Shown piece after piece: positions 17,223 to 28,379 of a stretch of 64,000 bases of DNA. Origin of the DNA: Luteipulveratus flavus. GTDB lineage: Bacteria > Actinomycetota > Actinomycetes > Actinomycetales > Dermatophilaceae. Within the stretch, counting starts at the first letter, position 1. Every line of letters begins with the position of its first letter. A program made the translations under genes and the position numbers. The stretch covers positions 124,001 to 188,000 of the forward strand of contig NZ_JAROAV010000010.1 of assembly GCF_029439465.1 (NCBI RefSeq), in the 5' to 3' direction. The notes beneath the pieces were generated by a model. That model was not told the origin of the DNA. It made no database searches and saw only the letters and a program-made list of their open reading frames with translations.

Positions 17223-18542
17223 ATGACCGGCTTGTGGATCGCCGCGCTGCTCAGTGTGGTGCTCGGCTTCGTCCTCGCTCTGATCGAGTCGGCGATCGGC
17301 CGCCTGGGGCCGCACCGCGCTGACGACCTCGCCGAGGAGGGTCGCCGCGGTGCGAGCACCCTCCAGGCCCTGCTCCAGGACCGCGGTGCGGTGCTGATGG
17401 TGATCACCTTCCTGCGGGTGCTGGCCGAGGCGACCGCTGCCGTCCTGGTCACCCTCGCCGTGGACCGGCTCGTCGGAGGCTTCTGGACGACGTTGCTCGT
17501 CGCGGTCGCCGTGATGGCCGTGGTGTCGTTCGTCCTCGTCGGGGTCTCACCGCGCACGCTCGGGCGCCAGCACGCCGAGGCGGTGGCGCTGGCCAGTGCG
17601 CCGCTGGTCCGCTGGTTGCGGGCCGTGCTCGCCCCGATCGTGCGGCTGGTCGTGCTCGTCGGCAACGCCGTCACGCCCGGCCGCGGCTACCGCGACGGAC
17701 CGTTCGAGACCGAGGCCGAGCTGCGCGAGTTCGTCGACCTGGCCCAGGAGTCGGAGCTGATCGAGGCCGACGAGCGCAAGATGATCCACTCGGTCTTCGA
17801 GCTCGGCGACACCGTCGCCCGCGAGGTCATGGTGCCGCGGACGGACATGATCACGATCGATCGCGGGAAGACCCTGCGCCAGGCGATGGTGCTGTTCAGC
17901 CGGTCCGGGTTCTCCCGTCTGCCTGTCGTCGACGGCAGCCCGGACGAGGTCGCCGGGCTGCTGTTCTTCAAGGACGTCTCGCGCCGGATCTTCACCGACC
18001 CCGACGCCGAGTCCACGGTGGTCCACGAGGCGATGCGCCCGGTCGCGTACGTCCCGGACAGCAAGCCGGCGGACGACCTGCTGCGCGAGATGCAGCTGGA
18101 GCGGCGCCACTTCGCCATCGTCATCGACGAGTACGGCGGGACGGCCGGTCTGGTGACCATGGAGGACATCGTCGAGGAGATCGTCGGCGAGATCGACGAC
18201 GAGTACGACCGCGCCACCCCGGGGGTGGAGCACACCGACGACGGGCGTACCCGGGTGCCGGCCCGGATGCACGTGGACGACCTCGCCGAGCTGTTCGAGG
18301 TCACCATCGAGGAGGACGACGTCGACACCGTCGGCGGCCTGCTCACCAAGCTGGTCGGTCGCGTCCCGATCCCCGGCGCGACGGCCGTTGTCGCCGGCCT
18401 GCAGCTCACCGCGGAGCGGATGGCCGGACGACGCCATCAGCTCGCGACCGTGGTGGTCGACCGCGTCGCGGCCGACGCAGGGGACAATGAGCCGACGCTG
18501 ACCGCGAACCACCGAGACATCGGCGAGGAGAAGGTGCTGTGA
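17223..18542 (+). CDS. CNNM/CorC-family membrane protein with CBS pair (hemolysin-like)
   Basis: 439 residues. An N-terminal CNNM (DUF21) domain with three to four membrane helices (residues about 1-150) is followed by a CBS pair (EVMVPRTDMITI ... FSRLPVVDG and the second repeat with HFAIVIDEYGGTAGLVTMEDIVEEIVGEI), then a CorC/HlyC C-terminal domain. Relatives transport or regulate Mg2+ or Co2+. The 'hemolysin' name in databases is historical. It sits between ybeY and era, its usual place in actinobacteria, and its stop overlaps the era start by four bases. Confidence 0.93.
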   Translation: MTGLWIAALLSVVLGFVLALIESAIGRLGPHRADDLAEEGRRGASTLQALLQDRGAVLMVITFLRVLAEATAAVLVTLAVDRLVGGFWTTLLVAVAVMAVVSFVLVGVSPRTLGRQHAEAVALASAPLVRWLRAVLAPIVRLVVLVGNAVTPGRGYRDGPFETEAELREFVDLAQESELIEADERKMIHSVFELGDTVAREVMVPRTDMITIDRGKTLRQAMVLFSRSGFSRLPVVDGSPDEVAGLLFFKDVSRRIFTDPDAESTVVHEAMRPVAYVPDSKPADDLLREMQLERRHFAIVIDEYGGTAGLVTMEDIVEEIVGEIDDEYDRATPGVEHTDDGRTRVPARMHVDDLAELFEVTIEEDDVDTVGGLLTKLVGRVPIPGATAVVAGLQLTAERMAGRRHQLATVVVDRVAADAGDNEPTLTANHRDIGEEKVL

Positions 18543-19483
18543 ACGCAGGAGGAGCGGGTACGGGCGCTCGCGGCGAGGACTTCCGCGCGGGGTTCGCCTG
18601 CCTGGTGGGACGGCCGAACGCCGGCAAGTCCACGCTGACGAACGCCCTGGTCGGGCAGAAGGTCGCCATCACCTCGAGCAAGCCGCAGACCACCCGGCAC
18701 ACGATCCGCGGCATCGCGACCAGTGAGCGGGGCCAGCTGATCCTGGTGGACACACCGGGGCTGCACAAGCCGCGCACCCTGCTGGGCCAGCGGCTGAACG
18801 ACCTGGTGCGGGAGACGCTGCTCGAGGTGGACGTGATCGGGTTCTGCCTGCCGGCGGACCAGCGGATCGGGCCGGGCGACCAGTTCATCGCGGCCGAGCT
18901 GAAGGAGCTGCGCCAGGGCCGCCGGCGTCCGGTCGTCGCCATCGCGACGAAGTCGGACACGGTCGACAAGCAGCGCCTGGCCGAGCACCTGGTGAGCATC
19001 GACCAGCTGGGGGAGTGGGACGAGATCGTCCCGTGCTCGGCGACGGGCGGCGACCAGGTCGACGTCGTCGCCGAGGTGCTGACGTCGTACCTGCCGCTGT
19101 CGCCCGCGCTCTACCCCGACGGCGTCCTCACCGACGAGCCCGAGGCGGTGATGATCGCCGAGCTGGTCCGCGAGGCCGCGCTGGAGGGTGTCCGCGACGA
19201 GCTGCCGCACAGCCTGGCCGTCGTGGTCGAGGAGATGGTGCCGCGCGAGGACCGCCCGGCCGACAGCCCGCTGCTGGACGTGCGCGTCAACGTGTTCGTC
19301 GAGCGGTCCAGCCAGAAGGCCATCGTCATCGGGCGCGGCGGTTCGCGCCTGCGAGAGGTGGGGACGACTGCGCGACGCGGCATCGAGGCGCTGCTCGGGC
19401 AGAAGGTGTTCCTCGACCTGCACGTGAAGGTCGCCAAGGACTGGCAGCGGGACCCGAACCAGCTGAGCCGGCTGGGCTTCTAG
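18539..19483 (+). CDS. era: GTPase Era
   Basis: 314 residues. The G domain carries GRPNAGKST (residues 24-32), the T-rich switch I (QTTRHTIRGI), DTPG and the TKSD guanine motif. The C-terminal KH domain has VIGRGGSRLREVG. Era binds the 3' end of 16S rRNA during 30S assembly. The GTG start overlaps the corC stop, and the stop TAG shares a base with the following methyltransferase's GTG, so the whole run from phoH is one operon. Confidence 0.97.
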   Translation: MNAGGAGTGARGEDFRAGFACLVGRPNAGKSTLTNALVGQKVAITSSKPQTTRHTIRGIATSERGQLILVDTPGLHKPRTLLGQRLNDLVRETLLEVDVIGFCLPADQRIGPGDQFIAAELKELRQGRRRPVVAIATKSDTVDKQRLAEHLVSIDQLGEWDEIVPCSATGGDQVDVVAEVLTSYLPLSPALYPDGVLTDEPEAVMIAELVREAALEGVRDELPHSLAVVVEEMVPREDRPADSPLLDVRVNVFVERSSQKAIVIGRGGSRLREVGTTARRGIEALLGQKVFLDLHVKVAKDWQRDPNQLSRLGF

Positions 19484-20214
19484 TGAAGGACTACCAGGCC
19501 TGGGCGGAGTTCGGCGACGTCCTGCGGCTGCCGCTGCAGGAGACCGACTTCGTGCACGAGATCCCTTGGGACGCAGCGGCGTTCGACCCCTCACTACCCC
19601 TGATCGACATCGGTCCCGGCAGCGGTGTGACGACCGTGGCGCTGGCGCAGCGGTACCCCGGAGCCGAGGTCATCGCCGTCGAGCCGGACGAGATCATGCG
19701 GTCCCTGCTGATGACGCGGCTGTCGGAGTGCACGCCGGTGCGCGAGCGGACGACGGTCGTGCCCGACTCGATCCTGGACGCCTGGCTGCCCGAGCCGTGC
19801 GGTGGTGCGCTGCTGTTCAACGTCATCTACTTCCTCGGCGAGCGTGAGCGGGAGATGTTCTGGCACCGCATGGCCCAGGTGCTCGTGTCGGGTGCCTCGG
19901 TGCTGATGAGTCGCTCGTACGGCGCCGGTGGCGGGCGCGTCGAGCGGAAGCTGTCCAGCTCGGCACGCGTCGGACGGCACGAGTACCAGCGGTGGTTCGA
20001 GGCGGAGCCGGTGTCGGAGGGGCGGGTGCGCACCAGCAACACCTACGTCGTCCTGCGCGACGACGAGGTGGTCCGCGAGGAGCACACCCAGAACGTCATC
20101 GTCGGGCTCACCGAGGACCACGTCGTGGACGAGATCCCGGTGGGCCAGTTCGGCATCGAGGAGATCGACGAGCGGTTCATCGCGATCCGCCGGCTGCCCG
20201 ACATCAAGCGCTGA
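19483..20214 (+). CDS. class I SAM-dependent methyltransferase-like protein
   Basis: 243 residues from the GTG at 19483, coupled by a one-base overlap to era. A Rossmann SAM site is clear: LIDIGPGSGVTTVALAQRYP, then an acidic EVIAVEPDE strand end and a motif near PCGGALLFNVIYFLGE. The C-terminal third, with paired strands and many charged residues, is not a known RNA-binding domain that I recognise. Position at the end of an rRNA-maturation operon makes an RNA or ribosome target possible but unproven. Its last 11 bases overlap the convergent membrane-protein gene. Confidence 0.75.
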   Translation: MKDYQAWAEFGDVLRLPLQETDFVHEIPWDAAAFDPSLPLIDIGPGSGVTTVALAQRYPGAEVIAVEPDEIMRSLLMTRLSECTPVRERTTVVPDSILDAWLPEPCGGALLFNVIYFLGEREREMFWHRMAQVLVSGASVLMSRSYGAGGGRVERKLSSSARVGRHEYQRWFEAEPVSEGRVRTSNTYVVLRDDEVVREEHTQNVIVGLTEDHVVDEIPVGQFGIEEIDERFIAIRRLPDIKR

Positions 20215-21382
20215 CGGCGTCCGACTCCTCCTGCTCCGGTGCGGTGACGTCGTCCCGCAGACCCCAGTAGACGTTGGCGCTGACGAGCAGGACCAGCAGG
20301 AGACCGGCCGCGATCCAGAGGGCGATGACGCCGAGGTGGGACCACAGGTCCTCGCTGCGCAGGTAGACGACGCTGCGCACCGCGTCGACGCCGGCGCCGT
20401 TGGGCAGCCAGCGGCCGATGGAGCGCCACGGCTCATCCAGCAGCTGGTAGCCGTACGCGCCACCGGCGCTGGGATTGCCCAGGACGACGAAGACGACGAT
20501 GGCGACGCCGATCCCGATGATGCCGAGCAGCGCCTGCAGGCCGAGGGTGACGACGGAGGCCGACAACGACAGCAGGAAGCCGATGCCGACCAGCTGCCAG
20601 AAGTGACCGGTGATCGCGCTCAGCCAGGTGTCGACGACCAGCGCTCCGCCGACGCCCGAGACGGCCGCGTAGACGGCGCAGGCCACCAGCCGCCAGAGCG
20701 TCCGGCTGAAGTTGCGAGCCCGCCCCCCGCCGCGGACGCCGATGAACGAGGCCATCAGGTAGCCGCCGACGAGCCAGCCGATGACGACGTAGAAGCTGGT
20801 GAGGCCACGGGCGTCACCGGGCTGCGCCGGGACGACGTCCTGCACCGTGACCGTCCGCCGCTGGGACGCCTCGACCTGCTGGAACACCGCCTGCATCGCC
20901 TGGGAGGTGGACGCCCCCTGCGCCGAGCTGACCAGCAGCCGGTCCTGGGTGCCCTGCGGGTCGACCACCAGCACCGCCTGGCGCAGCCCGTGCCGCAGGT
21001 CGTCCACCGCGCTCGCCCGGTCGGTGGTCGCGTCGGCCTGCAGCGGGTTCCCGGCGATGCCGTTCAGCCGAGTGGCGACCTGGTCACCGGCGTCACCGGG
21101 CGCGACGACGGCGACCGTGAGCGCGTGGGGCTGCGGGGCGTGGAAGGCGCCGACGTAGGAGGCGATGAACGCCAGCTGGACGAGCAGGACGCCGATCAGG
21201 ATGCCGACCCACGCCGGGCCCAGCACCTCACGGAGCCGGTCCCGACGCGGCTCGTCGGAGCTGCGCTCGTACCCCGGGCGCGGGGCACGGGCCAGGGGAC
21301 TGCGGTGCTCGACGTGGGCGCCGGCGGGCGGTTCCGGGCCAGTGTCCGCTGATGGTGGGGTCGCGTCGGGCTGGTCGGACAT
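20204..21382 (-). CDS. YhgE/Pip- or DUF3533-like membrane protein
   Basis: 392 residues from the ATG at 21382, which has an AGGAGGCACC ribosome site. A Pro-rich cytoplasmic N-terminus of about 70 residues is followed by one helix (ILIGVLLVQLAFIASYVGAF), an extracellular domain of about 130 residues, and five more C-terminal helices. This layout matches the ABC-2-permease-like YhgE/Pip or DUF3533 families, which include phage receptors and efflux-related proteins. No ATPase lies beside it. Substrate and role are unknown. Confidence 0.65.
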   Translation of the reverse strand: MSDQPDATPPSADTGPEPPAGAHVEHRSPLARAPRPGYERSSDEPRRDRLREVLGPAWVGILIGVLLVQLAFIASYVGAFHAPQPHALTVAVVAPGDAGDQVATRLNGIAGNPLQADATTDRASAVDDLRHGLRQAVLVVDPQGTQDRLLVSSAQGASTSQAMQAVFQQVEASQRRTVTVQDVVPAQPGDARGLTSFYVVIGWLVGGYLMASFIGVRGGGRARNFSRTLWRLVACAVYAAVSGVGGALVVDTWLSAITGHFWQLVGIGFLLSLSASVVTLGLQALLGIIGIGVAIVVFVVLGNPSAGGAYGYQLLDEPWRSIGRWLPNGAGVDAVRSVVYLRSEDLWSHLGVIALWIAAGLLLVLLVSANVYWGLRDDVTAPEQEESDAVSA

Positions 21383-21418
21383 GGTGCCTCCTCGCCTGGG
21401 GATCACACTCCGGCGACG

Positions 21419-22552
21419 CTACCCGCCCGGCGTGACCTTCACGGTCGCCCACGCCTGCTGGACCGCGCGGTGCTGCGTGCCCCCGTCACCGAACCGGGCC
21501 GCGGCCGCCTGGGTCGTCGCGGCGGCGAAGCCGGCGAAGTCCAGGTCCTTGGCCAGGTTGCCGTCGACGAGCGTGTCGTACCAGATCCGTCCGGCGCCGT
21601 CCCACGCGTTGCCCCCGATGGCGGTGGCGGCCAGGTAGAACGCCCGGTTGGGGATGCCGGAGTTGATGTGCACGCCGCCGTTGTCGTGCTCCTCGTCGTG
21701 CGGGAGGTCCTGGTAGCCGTCCATGTCGGCGGGCTGGGGGTCCTTGCCGAGGTGCGGGTCGTCGTACGCCGTCCCCGGCGCCTTCATCGAGCGCAGCGCG
21801 ACGCCCTTGACCCGGTCGGTGAACAGCTTGTCACCGATCAGCCAGTCGGCCTGCTCGGCGGTCTGACCGAGCGTGTGCTGCTTGACCAGGGAGCCGAAGA
21901 CGTCCGAGACCGACTCGTTCAGCGCGCCGGACTGACCGACGTAGGTGAGTCCGGCGGTGAACTGGGTGACGCCGTGGGTGAGCTCGTGCCCGATCACGTC
22001 GACGCTGTCGGTGAAGGAGTTGAAGTACGTCCCGTCGCCGTCGCCGAACACCATCTGCTCGCCGTCCCAGAAGGCGTTGTCGAAGTCGCGGTCGTAGTGG
22101 ACCGAGGCGACCAGGCCGAGGCCTGCCCCGTCGAGGGAGTTGCGGCCGTACACCTCCGCGAACAGCGAGAAGGTGGCGCCGAGCCCGTCGTACGCCTCGT
22201 TGGCCGACTCGTCCGAGACCGCCGGCTGGCCCTCGGAGCGGACCAGCGTGCCGGGCAGCGTCGTGCCGTGCTGGGCGTCGTGCACCGACCGCTTCGGCGA
22301 GAACGCCGTGGCGCCCTCCTCGGCTCGGGTCCGGGGCCCACGCGCCCGCTCCCTCAGCTCACCGGGCAGCAGTCCGGTGCCGCCGAGACCGCCGGCCTCG
22401 CGGCCGGAGCGCGCCGACCGTACGTCACGGCGCGCGACGACGCGCATGCCGAACTCCAGTGTGTGGCGGGCGGCCTGGGCCGCACGGGGGTCGTCGACGG
22501 CGGCGAGGTGGGCGAGCAGGTGCGGCGGCACGATCAGGCAACGGTGGCTCAT
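21419..22552 (-). CDS. M4-family metalloprotease, protealysin-like
   Basis: 377 residues from the ATG at 22552. The catalytic domain is thermolysin-like: HELTH at residues 189-193 with the third zinc ligand Glu213 (NESVSD), and the later HINSGIPNRAFYLA block. There is no signal peptide. The short N-terminus carries CLIVPPHLL, the PPxxL propeptide motif of protealysin-like proteases, which are made as cytoplasmic precursors and may be released without Sec. Many such enzymes have an inhibitor gene (emfourin) beside them, but no candidate is seen here. It is divergent from the glycosyltransferase gene. Confidence 0.9.
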   Translation of the reverse strand: MSHRCLIVPPHLLAHLAAVDDPRAAQAARHTLEFGMRVVARRDVRSARSGREAGGLGGTGLLPGELRERARGPRTRAEEGATAFSPKRSVHDAQHGTTLPGTLVRSEGQPAVSDESANEAYDGLGATFSLFAEVYGRNSLDGAGLGLVASVHYDRDFDNAFWDGEQMVFGDGDGTYFNSFTDSVDVIGHELTHGVTQFTAGLTYVGQSGALNESVSDVFGSLVKQHTLGQTAEQADWLIGDKLFTDRVKGVALRSMKAPGTAYDDPHLGKDPQPADMDGYQDLPHDEEHDNGGVHINSGIPNRAFYLAATAIGGNAWDGAGRIWYDTLVDGNLAKDLDFAGFAAATTQAAAARFGDGGTQHRAVQQAWATVKVTPGG

Positions 22553-22623
22553 GACGACACTCTGCCCGCGAGGGCCGACACGGCAGGCGCAACAGGCCGG
22601 CACGAGTCAGTACGATCTGGCCC

Positions 22624-24117
22624 GTGACCGCTCACAGGGTGGGGTCCGCAGCACCGACGGCGCGCCTCGCTCGTGCTCCGATCGCTGTCGTCCTGCTCGG
22701 TGTCGCCGTGCTGCTGCTGGTGACGAGCGCGCGCTGGGGCTACCACCGCGACGAGCTGTACTTCCGCGCGGCGGGCTACCACCCGGCGTGGGGCTACCCC
22801 GACCAGGGGCCGCTCACCCCGCTCGTCGCCCGCGCCGCAGACCAGCTCGGCGGCGGCTCGCTCGTGGTCTTTCGCCTGCCGGGCCTGCTCTGCGTGCTCG
22901 TCCTCGCCCTGGTCAGCGCGCTGATCGCCCGGGAGCTCGGCGGCCGGACGGTCGCCCAGGTCCTGACGGCCCTCGTCGTGGGCCTCGGCGGATTCCCGCT
23001 GGCCGTCGGGCACATCCTGGTGACAGCCACGATCGACGTGCTGGTGTGGGTCACGGTGCTGTGGCTCGTGGTCCGCATCGTGCGCACCGGCCAGGAGAGG
23101 CTCTGGCTGCTGGTCGGCGCGATCGCGGGGCTGGGCCTGCTGAACAAGGCGCTGCCCGAGGTCCTGCTGCTGGCCGTGGTCTTGTCGCTCGCGCTCGTGC
23201 CAGGCACCCGGCGGCCCCTGCGCAGCCGGTGGCTGTGGCTCGGGCTGCTGGTCGCGGCCGTGATGTGGGTCCCGTACCTGCTGTGGCAGGCGGACCACGG
23301 CTGGCCGCAGCTGACGTTCTCGCGGCAGATCTCGAACGAGTACTCGGCGCTCGGCGAGCGCATCGGGTTCGTGGTCGAGCAGCTGGGCATGTACGGGCTG
23401 GTGGGCGCCTTCCTCTGGATCGTCGGCGTTCGACGCCTGCTGCGCGACCGCAGCCCGTACCGAGTCCTGGTCTGGGTCTGGCTCATCGGGCTCGTCGTCT
23501 TCGTGGTGACGGCCGGTCAGGGGTACTACACGGCCGGCACCTACCCACCGCTGATCGCCGCGGGCGCGGTCGCCCTCGAGCGGCGGTTGCGCCGGCCGTG
23601 GATCGCGTACGTCGTGACCGTCCTGGGGGCCGCGGTGATGGCTCCGGCGTTCATCCCGCTCACCTCGCCGGCGACGGTCGCGGACAGCCCGGTGTGGTCC
23701 GGACTGGGGGAGAACCAGCTCGAGACGGTCGGGTGGCCGCAGCTGGTGGACCAGGTCGCCGGGGCGTACCGGTCGCTGCCCGCGGACGCTCGCGCCCGGA
23801 CGGCGATCCTCACCGACAACTACGGCGAGGCCGGCGCCGTCGACCGGTTCGGTCCCGAACGCGGCCTGCCGCGGGCGTACAGCGGCATGAACGGGTACGG
23901 CCTGTGGGGGCCACCTCCGGAGTCGGCCACCACCGTGGTCGGTGTCTTCCAGGGTCGGCCGCCCGCCCCGCTGCGGGACTGCCGCCGGTACGCGGACGTG
24001 CCCGACCACGACGGCGTCGCCAACGAGGAGAGCACCGAGGCCGCGATCTACCTCTGCCGCGGGCCCGCCCAGGGATGGGCCAGGTCCTGGCCGGCCTTCC
24101 GGTACCTCGCCTCCTGA
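22624..24117 (+). CDS. GT39-like membrane glycosyltransferase
   Basis: 497 residues with about ten to eleven membrane helices. The first external loop holds YHRDELYFRAAGYHPAWGYPDQGP, which contains the acidic D/E residues that define the ArnT/PMT (GT-C fold) family using a lipid-linked sugar donor. A soluble domain of about 130 residues forms the C-terminus. It probably glycosylates a cell-envelope acceptor; donor and acceptor are unknown. The GTG at 22624 is used. The gene stands alone, between a protease and leuA. Confidence 0.82.
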   Translation: MTAHRVGSAAPTARLARAPIAVVLLGVAVLLLVTSARWGYHRDELYFRAAGYHPAWGYPDQGPLTPLVARAADQLGGGSLVVFRLPGLLCVLVLALVSALIARELGGRTVAQVLTALVVGLGGFPLAVGHILVTATIDVLVWVTVLWLVVRIVRTGQERLWLLVGAIAGLGLLNKALPEVLLLAVVLSLALVPGTRRPLRSRWLWLGLLVAAVMWVPYLLWQADHGWPQLTFSRQISNEYSALGERIGFVVEQLGMYGLVGAFLWIVGVRRLLRDRSPYRVLVWVWLIGLVVFVVTAGQGYYTAGTYPPLIAAGAVALERRLRRPWIAYVVTVLGAAVMAPAFIPLTSPATVADSPVWSGLGENQLETVGWPQLVDQVAGAYRSLPADARARTAILTDNYGEAGAVDRFGPERGLPRAYSGMNGYGLWGPPPESATTVVGVFQGRPPAPLRDCRRYADVPDHDGVANEESTEAAIYLCRGPAQGWARSWPAFRYLAS

Positions 24118-24191
24118 GCCGTCTCGTCTTGTGATGTGGACCTCATGCCCGAACTGTGGACGTCCGCCGAGGTCACACCTACCCTGGTGGC

Positions 24192-24223
24192 GTGCGGACG
24201 GCGTACGGACTTCTTCTTCGCTG

Positions 24224-24239
<16 letters not shown>
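24192..24239 (+). CDS. leuA leader peptide (attenuator)
   Basis: GTG opens a 15-codon frame encoding MRTAYGLLLRCRGEA with three consecutive leucine codons (all CTT, a rare Leu codon in this DNA) and a TGA at 24237-24239. It lies about 100 bases before leuA. Leader peptides with tandem Leu codons before leuA are a known actinobacterial attenuation device: when leucyl-tRNA is scarce the ribosome stalls on the Leu run and changes the downstream RNA fold. The tail of the peptide overlaps the first strand of a hairpin. Confidence 0.78.
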
Positions 24240-26105
<1,866 letters not shown>

Positions 26106-26117
26106 CGGCCGACCCGG

Positions 26118-26534
26118 TCACCGCAGGGCGACCAGGGCGGCGGCCGCGCCGATGAGCGCACCGACCAGCCGGATGCGGTCGACGCGGACGAGCCGATCGA
26201 GCAGGGTCGGCTCGTACGCGTCCCCCAGGCGTGCGTGCAGCGGCGCCGCGAGCGCGGCGGTCACGCCCGCCGACAGCAGGGCGCCCATCGTGCTGACGAC
26301 GACGGCGGTCGAGGGCTGCGCCACCAGGCACCAGGTCAGGGTCGCGACCAGGCCGAGGTACACGACCGCGACGACCGGCGTGATGGTGCGGGAGTGGCGC
26401 TCGTGCGCGATCCGCCAGTCGTCCCGGCCCACGCGGCCCAGCGCGGGATACACCAGGAGCGTGACGGTGCCCTGGAAGCCCAGGTGCAGCCACGTCGCCG
26501 CGACCAGGCACACGAGTGCCGCCGGTGTCCTCAC
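26118..26534 (-). CDS. small four-helix membrane protein, unknown
   Basis: 138 residues with four hydrophobic segments. The pattern VYPALGRVGRDDWRIAHERHSRTITP after the first helix (a YPxL motif, Trp and paired His) recalls DUF1772/anthrone-oxygenase-like membrane proteins, but the similarity is by eye only. It is convergent with leuA and divergent from mutA, which starts about 65 bases away. No ribosome site is obvious before the ATG at 26534. Confidence 0.55.
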   Translation of the reverse strand: MRTPAALVCLVAATWLHLGFQGTVTLLVYPALGRVGRDDWRIAHERHSRTITPVVAVVYLGLVATLTWCLVAQPSTAVVVSTMGALLSAGVTAALAAPLHARLGDAYEPTLLDRLVRVDRIRLVGALIGAAAALVALR

Positions 26535-26600
26535 CCGCGGAGGCTAGCCGCGCGCGGGCTGTCGCGGCGCCGCTGCGACCCCCCGAATAGGCTGACCGCC

Positions 26601-28379
26601 ATGATTGCGCTGGACGACGACGCTGCGCCGGATCGCCGGCAGCACTGGGAGCACGCGGTTCGCGCGGTGCTCACCCGGGCCGGACGCGACATCGGCGACG
26701 GCGATCTGGCCGCAGCGCTCGACAGCGACACGCTCGACGGGGTCGTCGTCCACGCCCTGGCCGAGCCGGTCCGTACCGATCGGGGGAGCGTGGGCGAGGC
26801 GCCGTTCACCCGTGGGGCGCCGATGCCCGGGGGCGGCTGGGACGCGCGCGCACTGCTGACGGCCGGCTCCGAGCAGGCTGCCCGCGACGCCGTCGAGGAG
26901 CTCGAGGGCGGCAGCACGTCGCTGTGGGTACGAGCGGACGGCGCCGAGGCCATGACATCGGCGCTCGCGGACGTCTACCTCGATCTCGCTCCGGTCGTCC
27001 TGGACGCGGTCGATGTGCCGGTACCCGAGCTCGCTCGCGCGCTGGTGGACCGGGCCGAGCACGCCGGGCGGGCGCTGCACGCGAGGACGAACCTCGGCGC
27101 AGAGGCGTTCGGCGCCGCGCTCCGGGACGGCGGATCCGCAGACCTCGCCGCCACGGTCGAGGTCGCCCGCCTGGCCGCCGGCGCAGGAGTACGCGGTGTG
27201 GTCGTCGACGCCACCGCCGCGTACGACCTGGGCTCGACGGACGTCACCGAGCTCGCCTTCGCCCTGGCCGCCGGCGCCGAGGTGCTGCGAGCCCTCGAGG
27301 ACGGCGGCGTCGACCTGCCGACAGCGTTGCGACTCATGGAGTTCCGGCTGTCGGTGTCGGACGACCAGCTGATCTCCATCGCCAAGCTGCGGGCCGCCCG
27401 CCTGCTCTGGTCGGGGCTGGCACGCGCCGCGGGGGCCGACGCGCCGAGCACCCTGATGCACCAGCATGCGGTGACCGCACGGCCGATGCTCACCCGCTAC
27501 GACTCGTGGACCAACCTGCTGCGGACCACGATCGCCGCGTTCTCGGCCGGGGTCGCGGGCGCGGAGGCGGTGACGGTGCTTCCGTTCGACACCGCGCTGG
27601 GCGAGCCCGAGCGGCTGGGCCGCCGGATGGCCCGCAACATCTCGCGTCTGCTCATCGAGGAGTCCCACCTGGACGCCGTCGCGGACCCGGCGGGTGGCGC
27701 ACACGGCATCGAGCGGCTCACCGACGACCTCGCCGCCGAGGCGTGGGACGCGTTCCGGCAGATCGAGCAGGACGGCGGTCTGCGGATCGCGCTGGAGTCC
27801 GGCACGATTCGTCGCCGGATCGACGAGGAGGCAGGCGAGCGTGACCGGCTCGTGCGGACGCGACGGCAACCGGTGACGGGCGTCAGCGAGTTCCCCGTTG
27901 CGGGAGAGACGTTGCCGGTGCGGCGGCCTGAGCCCCATCCGGTACGGGTTCGCTCCTGGACGCACGAGCTCGAGGCGTTGCGTGACGATGCCGCAGCCCG
28001 GCCGGTGGTGCTCGCGGCGATCGGCGCGGTCGCCGAGCACACCGCCAGGGTGGGTTTCGCCTCGCACCTGCTGACCGCTGGGGGCGTACCTGTGGTGTCC
28101 ACCGGTCCGACCGCGTCGGCGGCAGACGTCAACGAGGTGATCCGCGAATCACGTTCTGCGGTGGCTGTTCTCGCGGGTAGCGACGCACAGTACGCGAAGG
28201 AGGGTGCTGCATACGTCGAGGCGTTGCGCGACGCGGGCGTGACCTGGGTCGTCCTGGCAGGGAGACCGTCCGCCGAGCTGGAGCCACGGGTGGACGACCA
28301 CCTGGCGGTGGGGCACGACGTGGTCGAGACCGTGCAGCGGCTACGCAGCCGACTCGACGGCGAAGGAGCCGAGTCATGA
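26601..28379 (+). CDS. mutA: methylmalonyl-CoA mutase small (beta) subunit
   Basis: 592 residues. It pairs with MutB in the adenosylcobalamin-dependent interconversion of methylmalonyl-CoA and succinyl-CoA. The barrel domain resembles MutB, and the C-terminal Rossmann-like domain lacks the DxHxxG cobalamin ligand motif, as expected for the non-catalytic subunit. The ATG at 26601 lies about seven bases after a TAGGCT -10-like element, so the message may be leaderless. A longer open frame upstream is not coding. It overlaps mutB by four bases (ATGA). Confidence 0.93.
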   Translation: MIALDDDAAPDRRQHWEHAVRAVLTRAGRDIGDGDLAAALDSDTLDGVVVHALAEPVRTDRGSVGEAPFTRGAPMPGGGWDARALLTAGSEQAARDAVEELEGGSTSLWVRADGAEAMTSALADVYLDLAPVVLDAVDVPVPELARALVDRAEHAGRALHARTNLGAEAFGAALRDGGSADLAATVEVARLAAGAGVRGVVVDATAAYDLGSTDVTELAFALAAGAEVLRALEDGGVDLPTALRLMEFRLSVSDDQLISIAKLRAARLLWSGLARAAGADAPSTLMHQHAVTARPMLTRYDSWTNLLRTTIAAFSAGVAGAEAVTVLPFDTALGEPERLGRRMARNISRLLIEESHLDAVADPAGGAHGIERLTDDLAAEAWDAFRQIEQDGGLRIALESGTIRRRIDEEAGERDRLVRTRRQPVTGVSEFPVAGETLPVRRPEPHPVRVRSWTHELEALRDDAAARPVVLAAIGAVAEHTARVGFASHLLTAGGVPVVSTGPTASAADVNEVIRESRSAVAVLAGSDAQYAKEGAAYVEALRDAGVTWVVLAGRPSAELEPRVDDHLAVGHDVVETVQRLRSRLDGEGAES

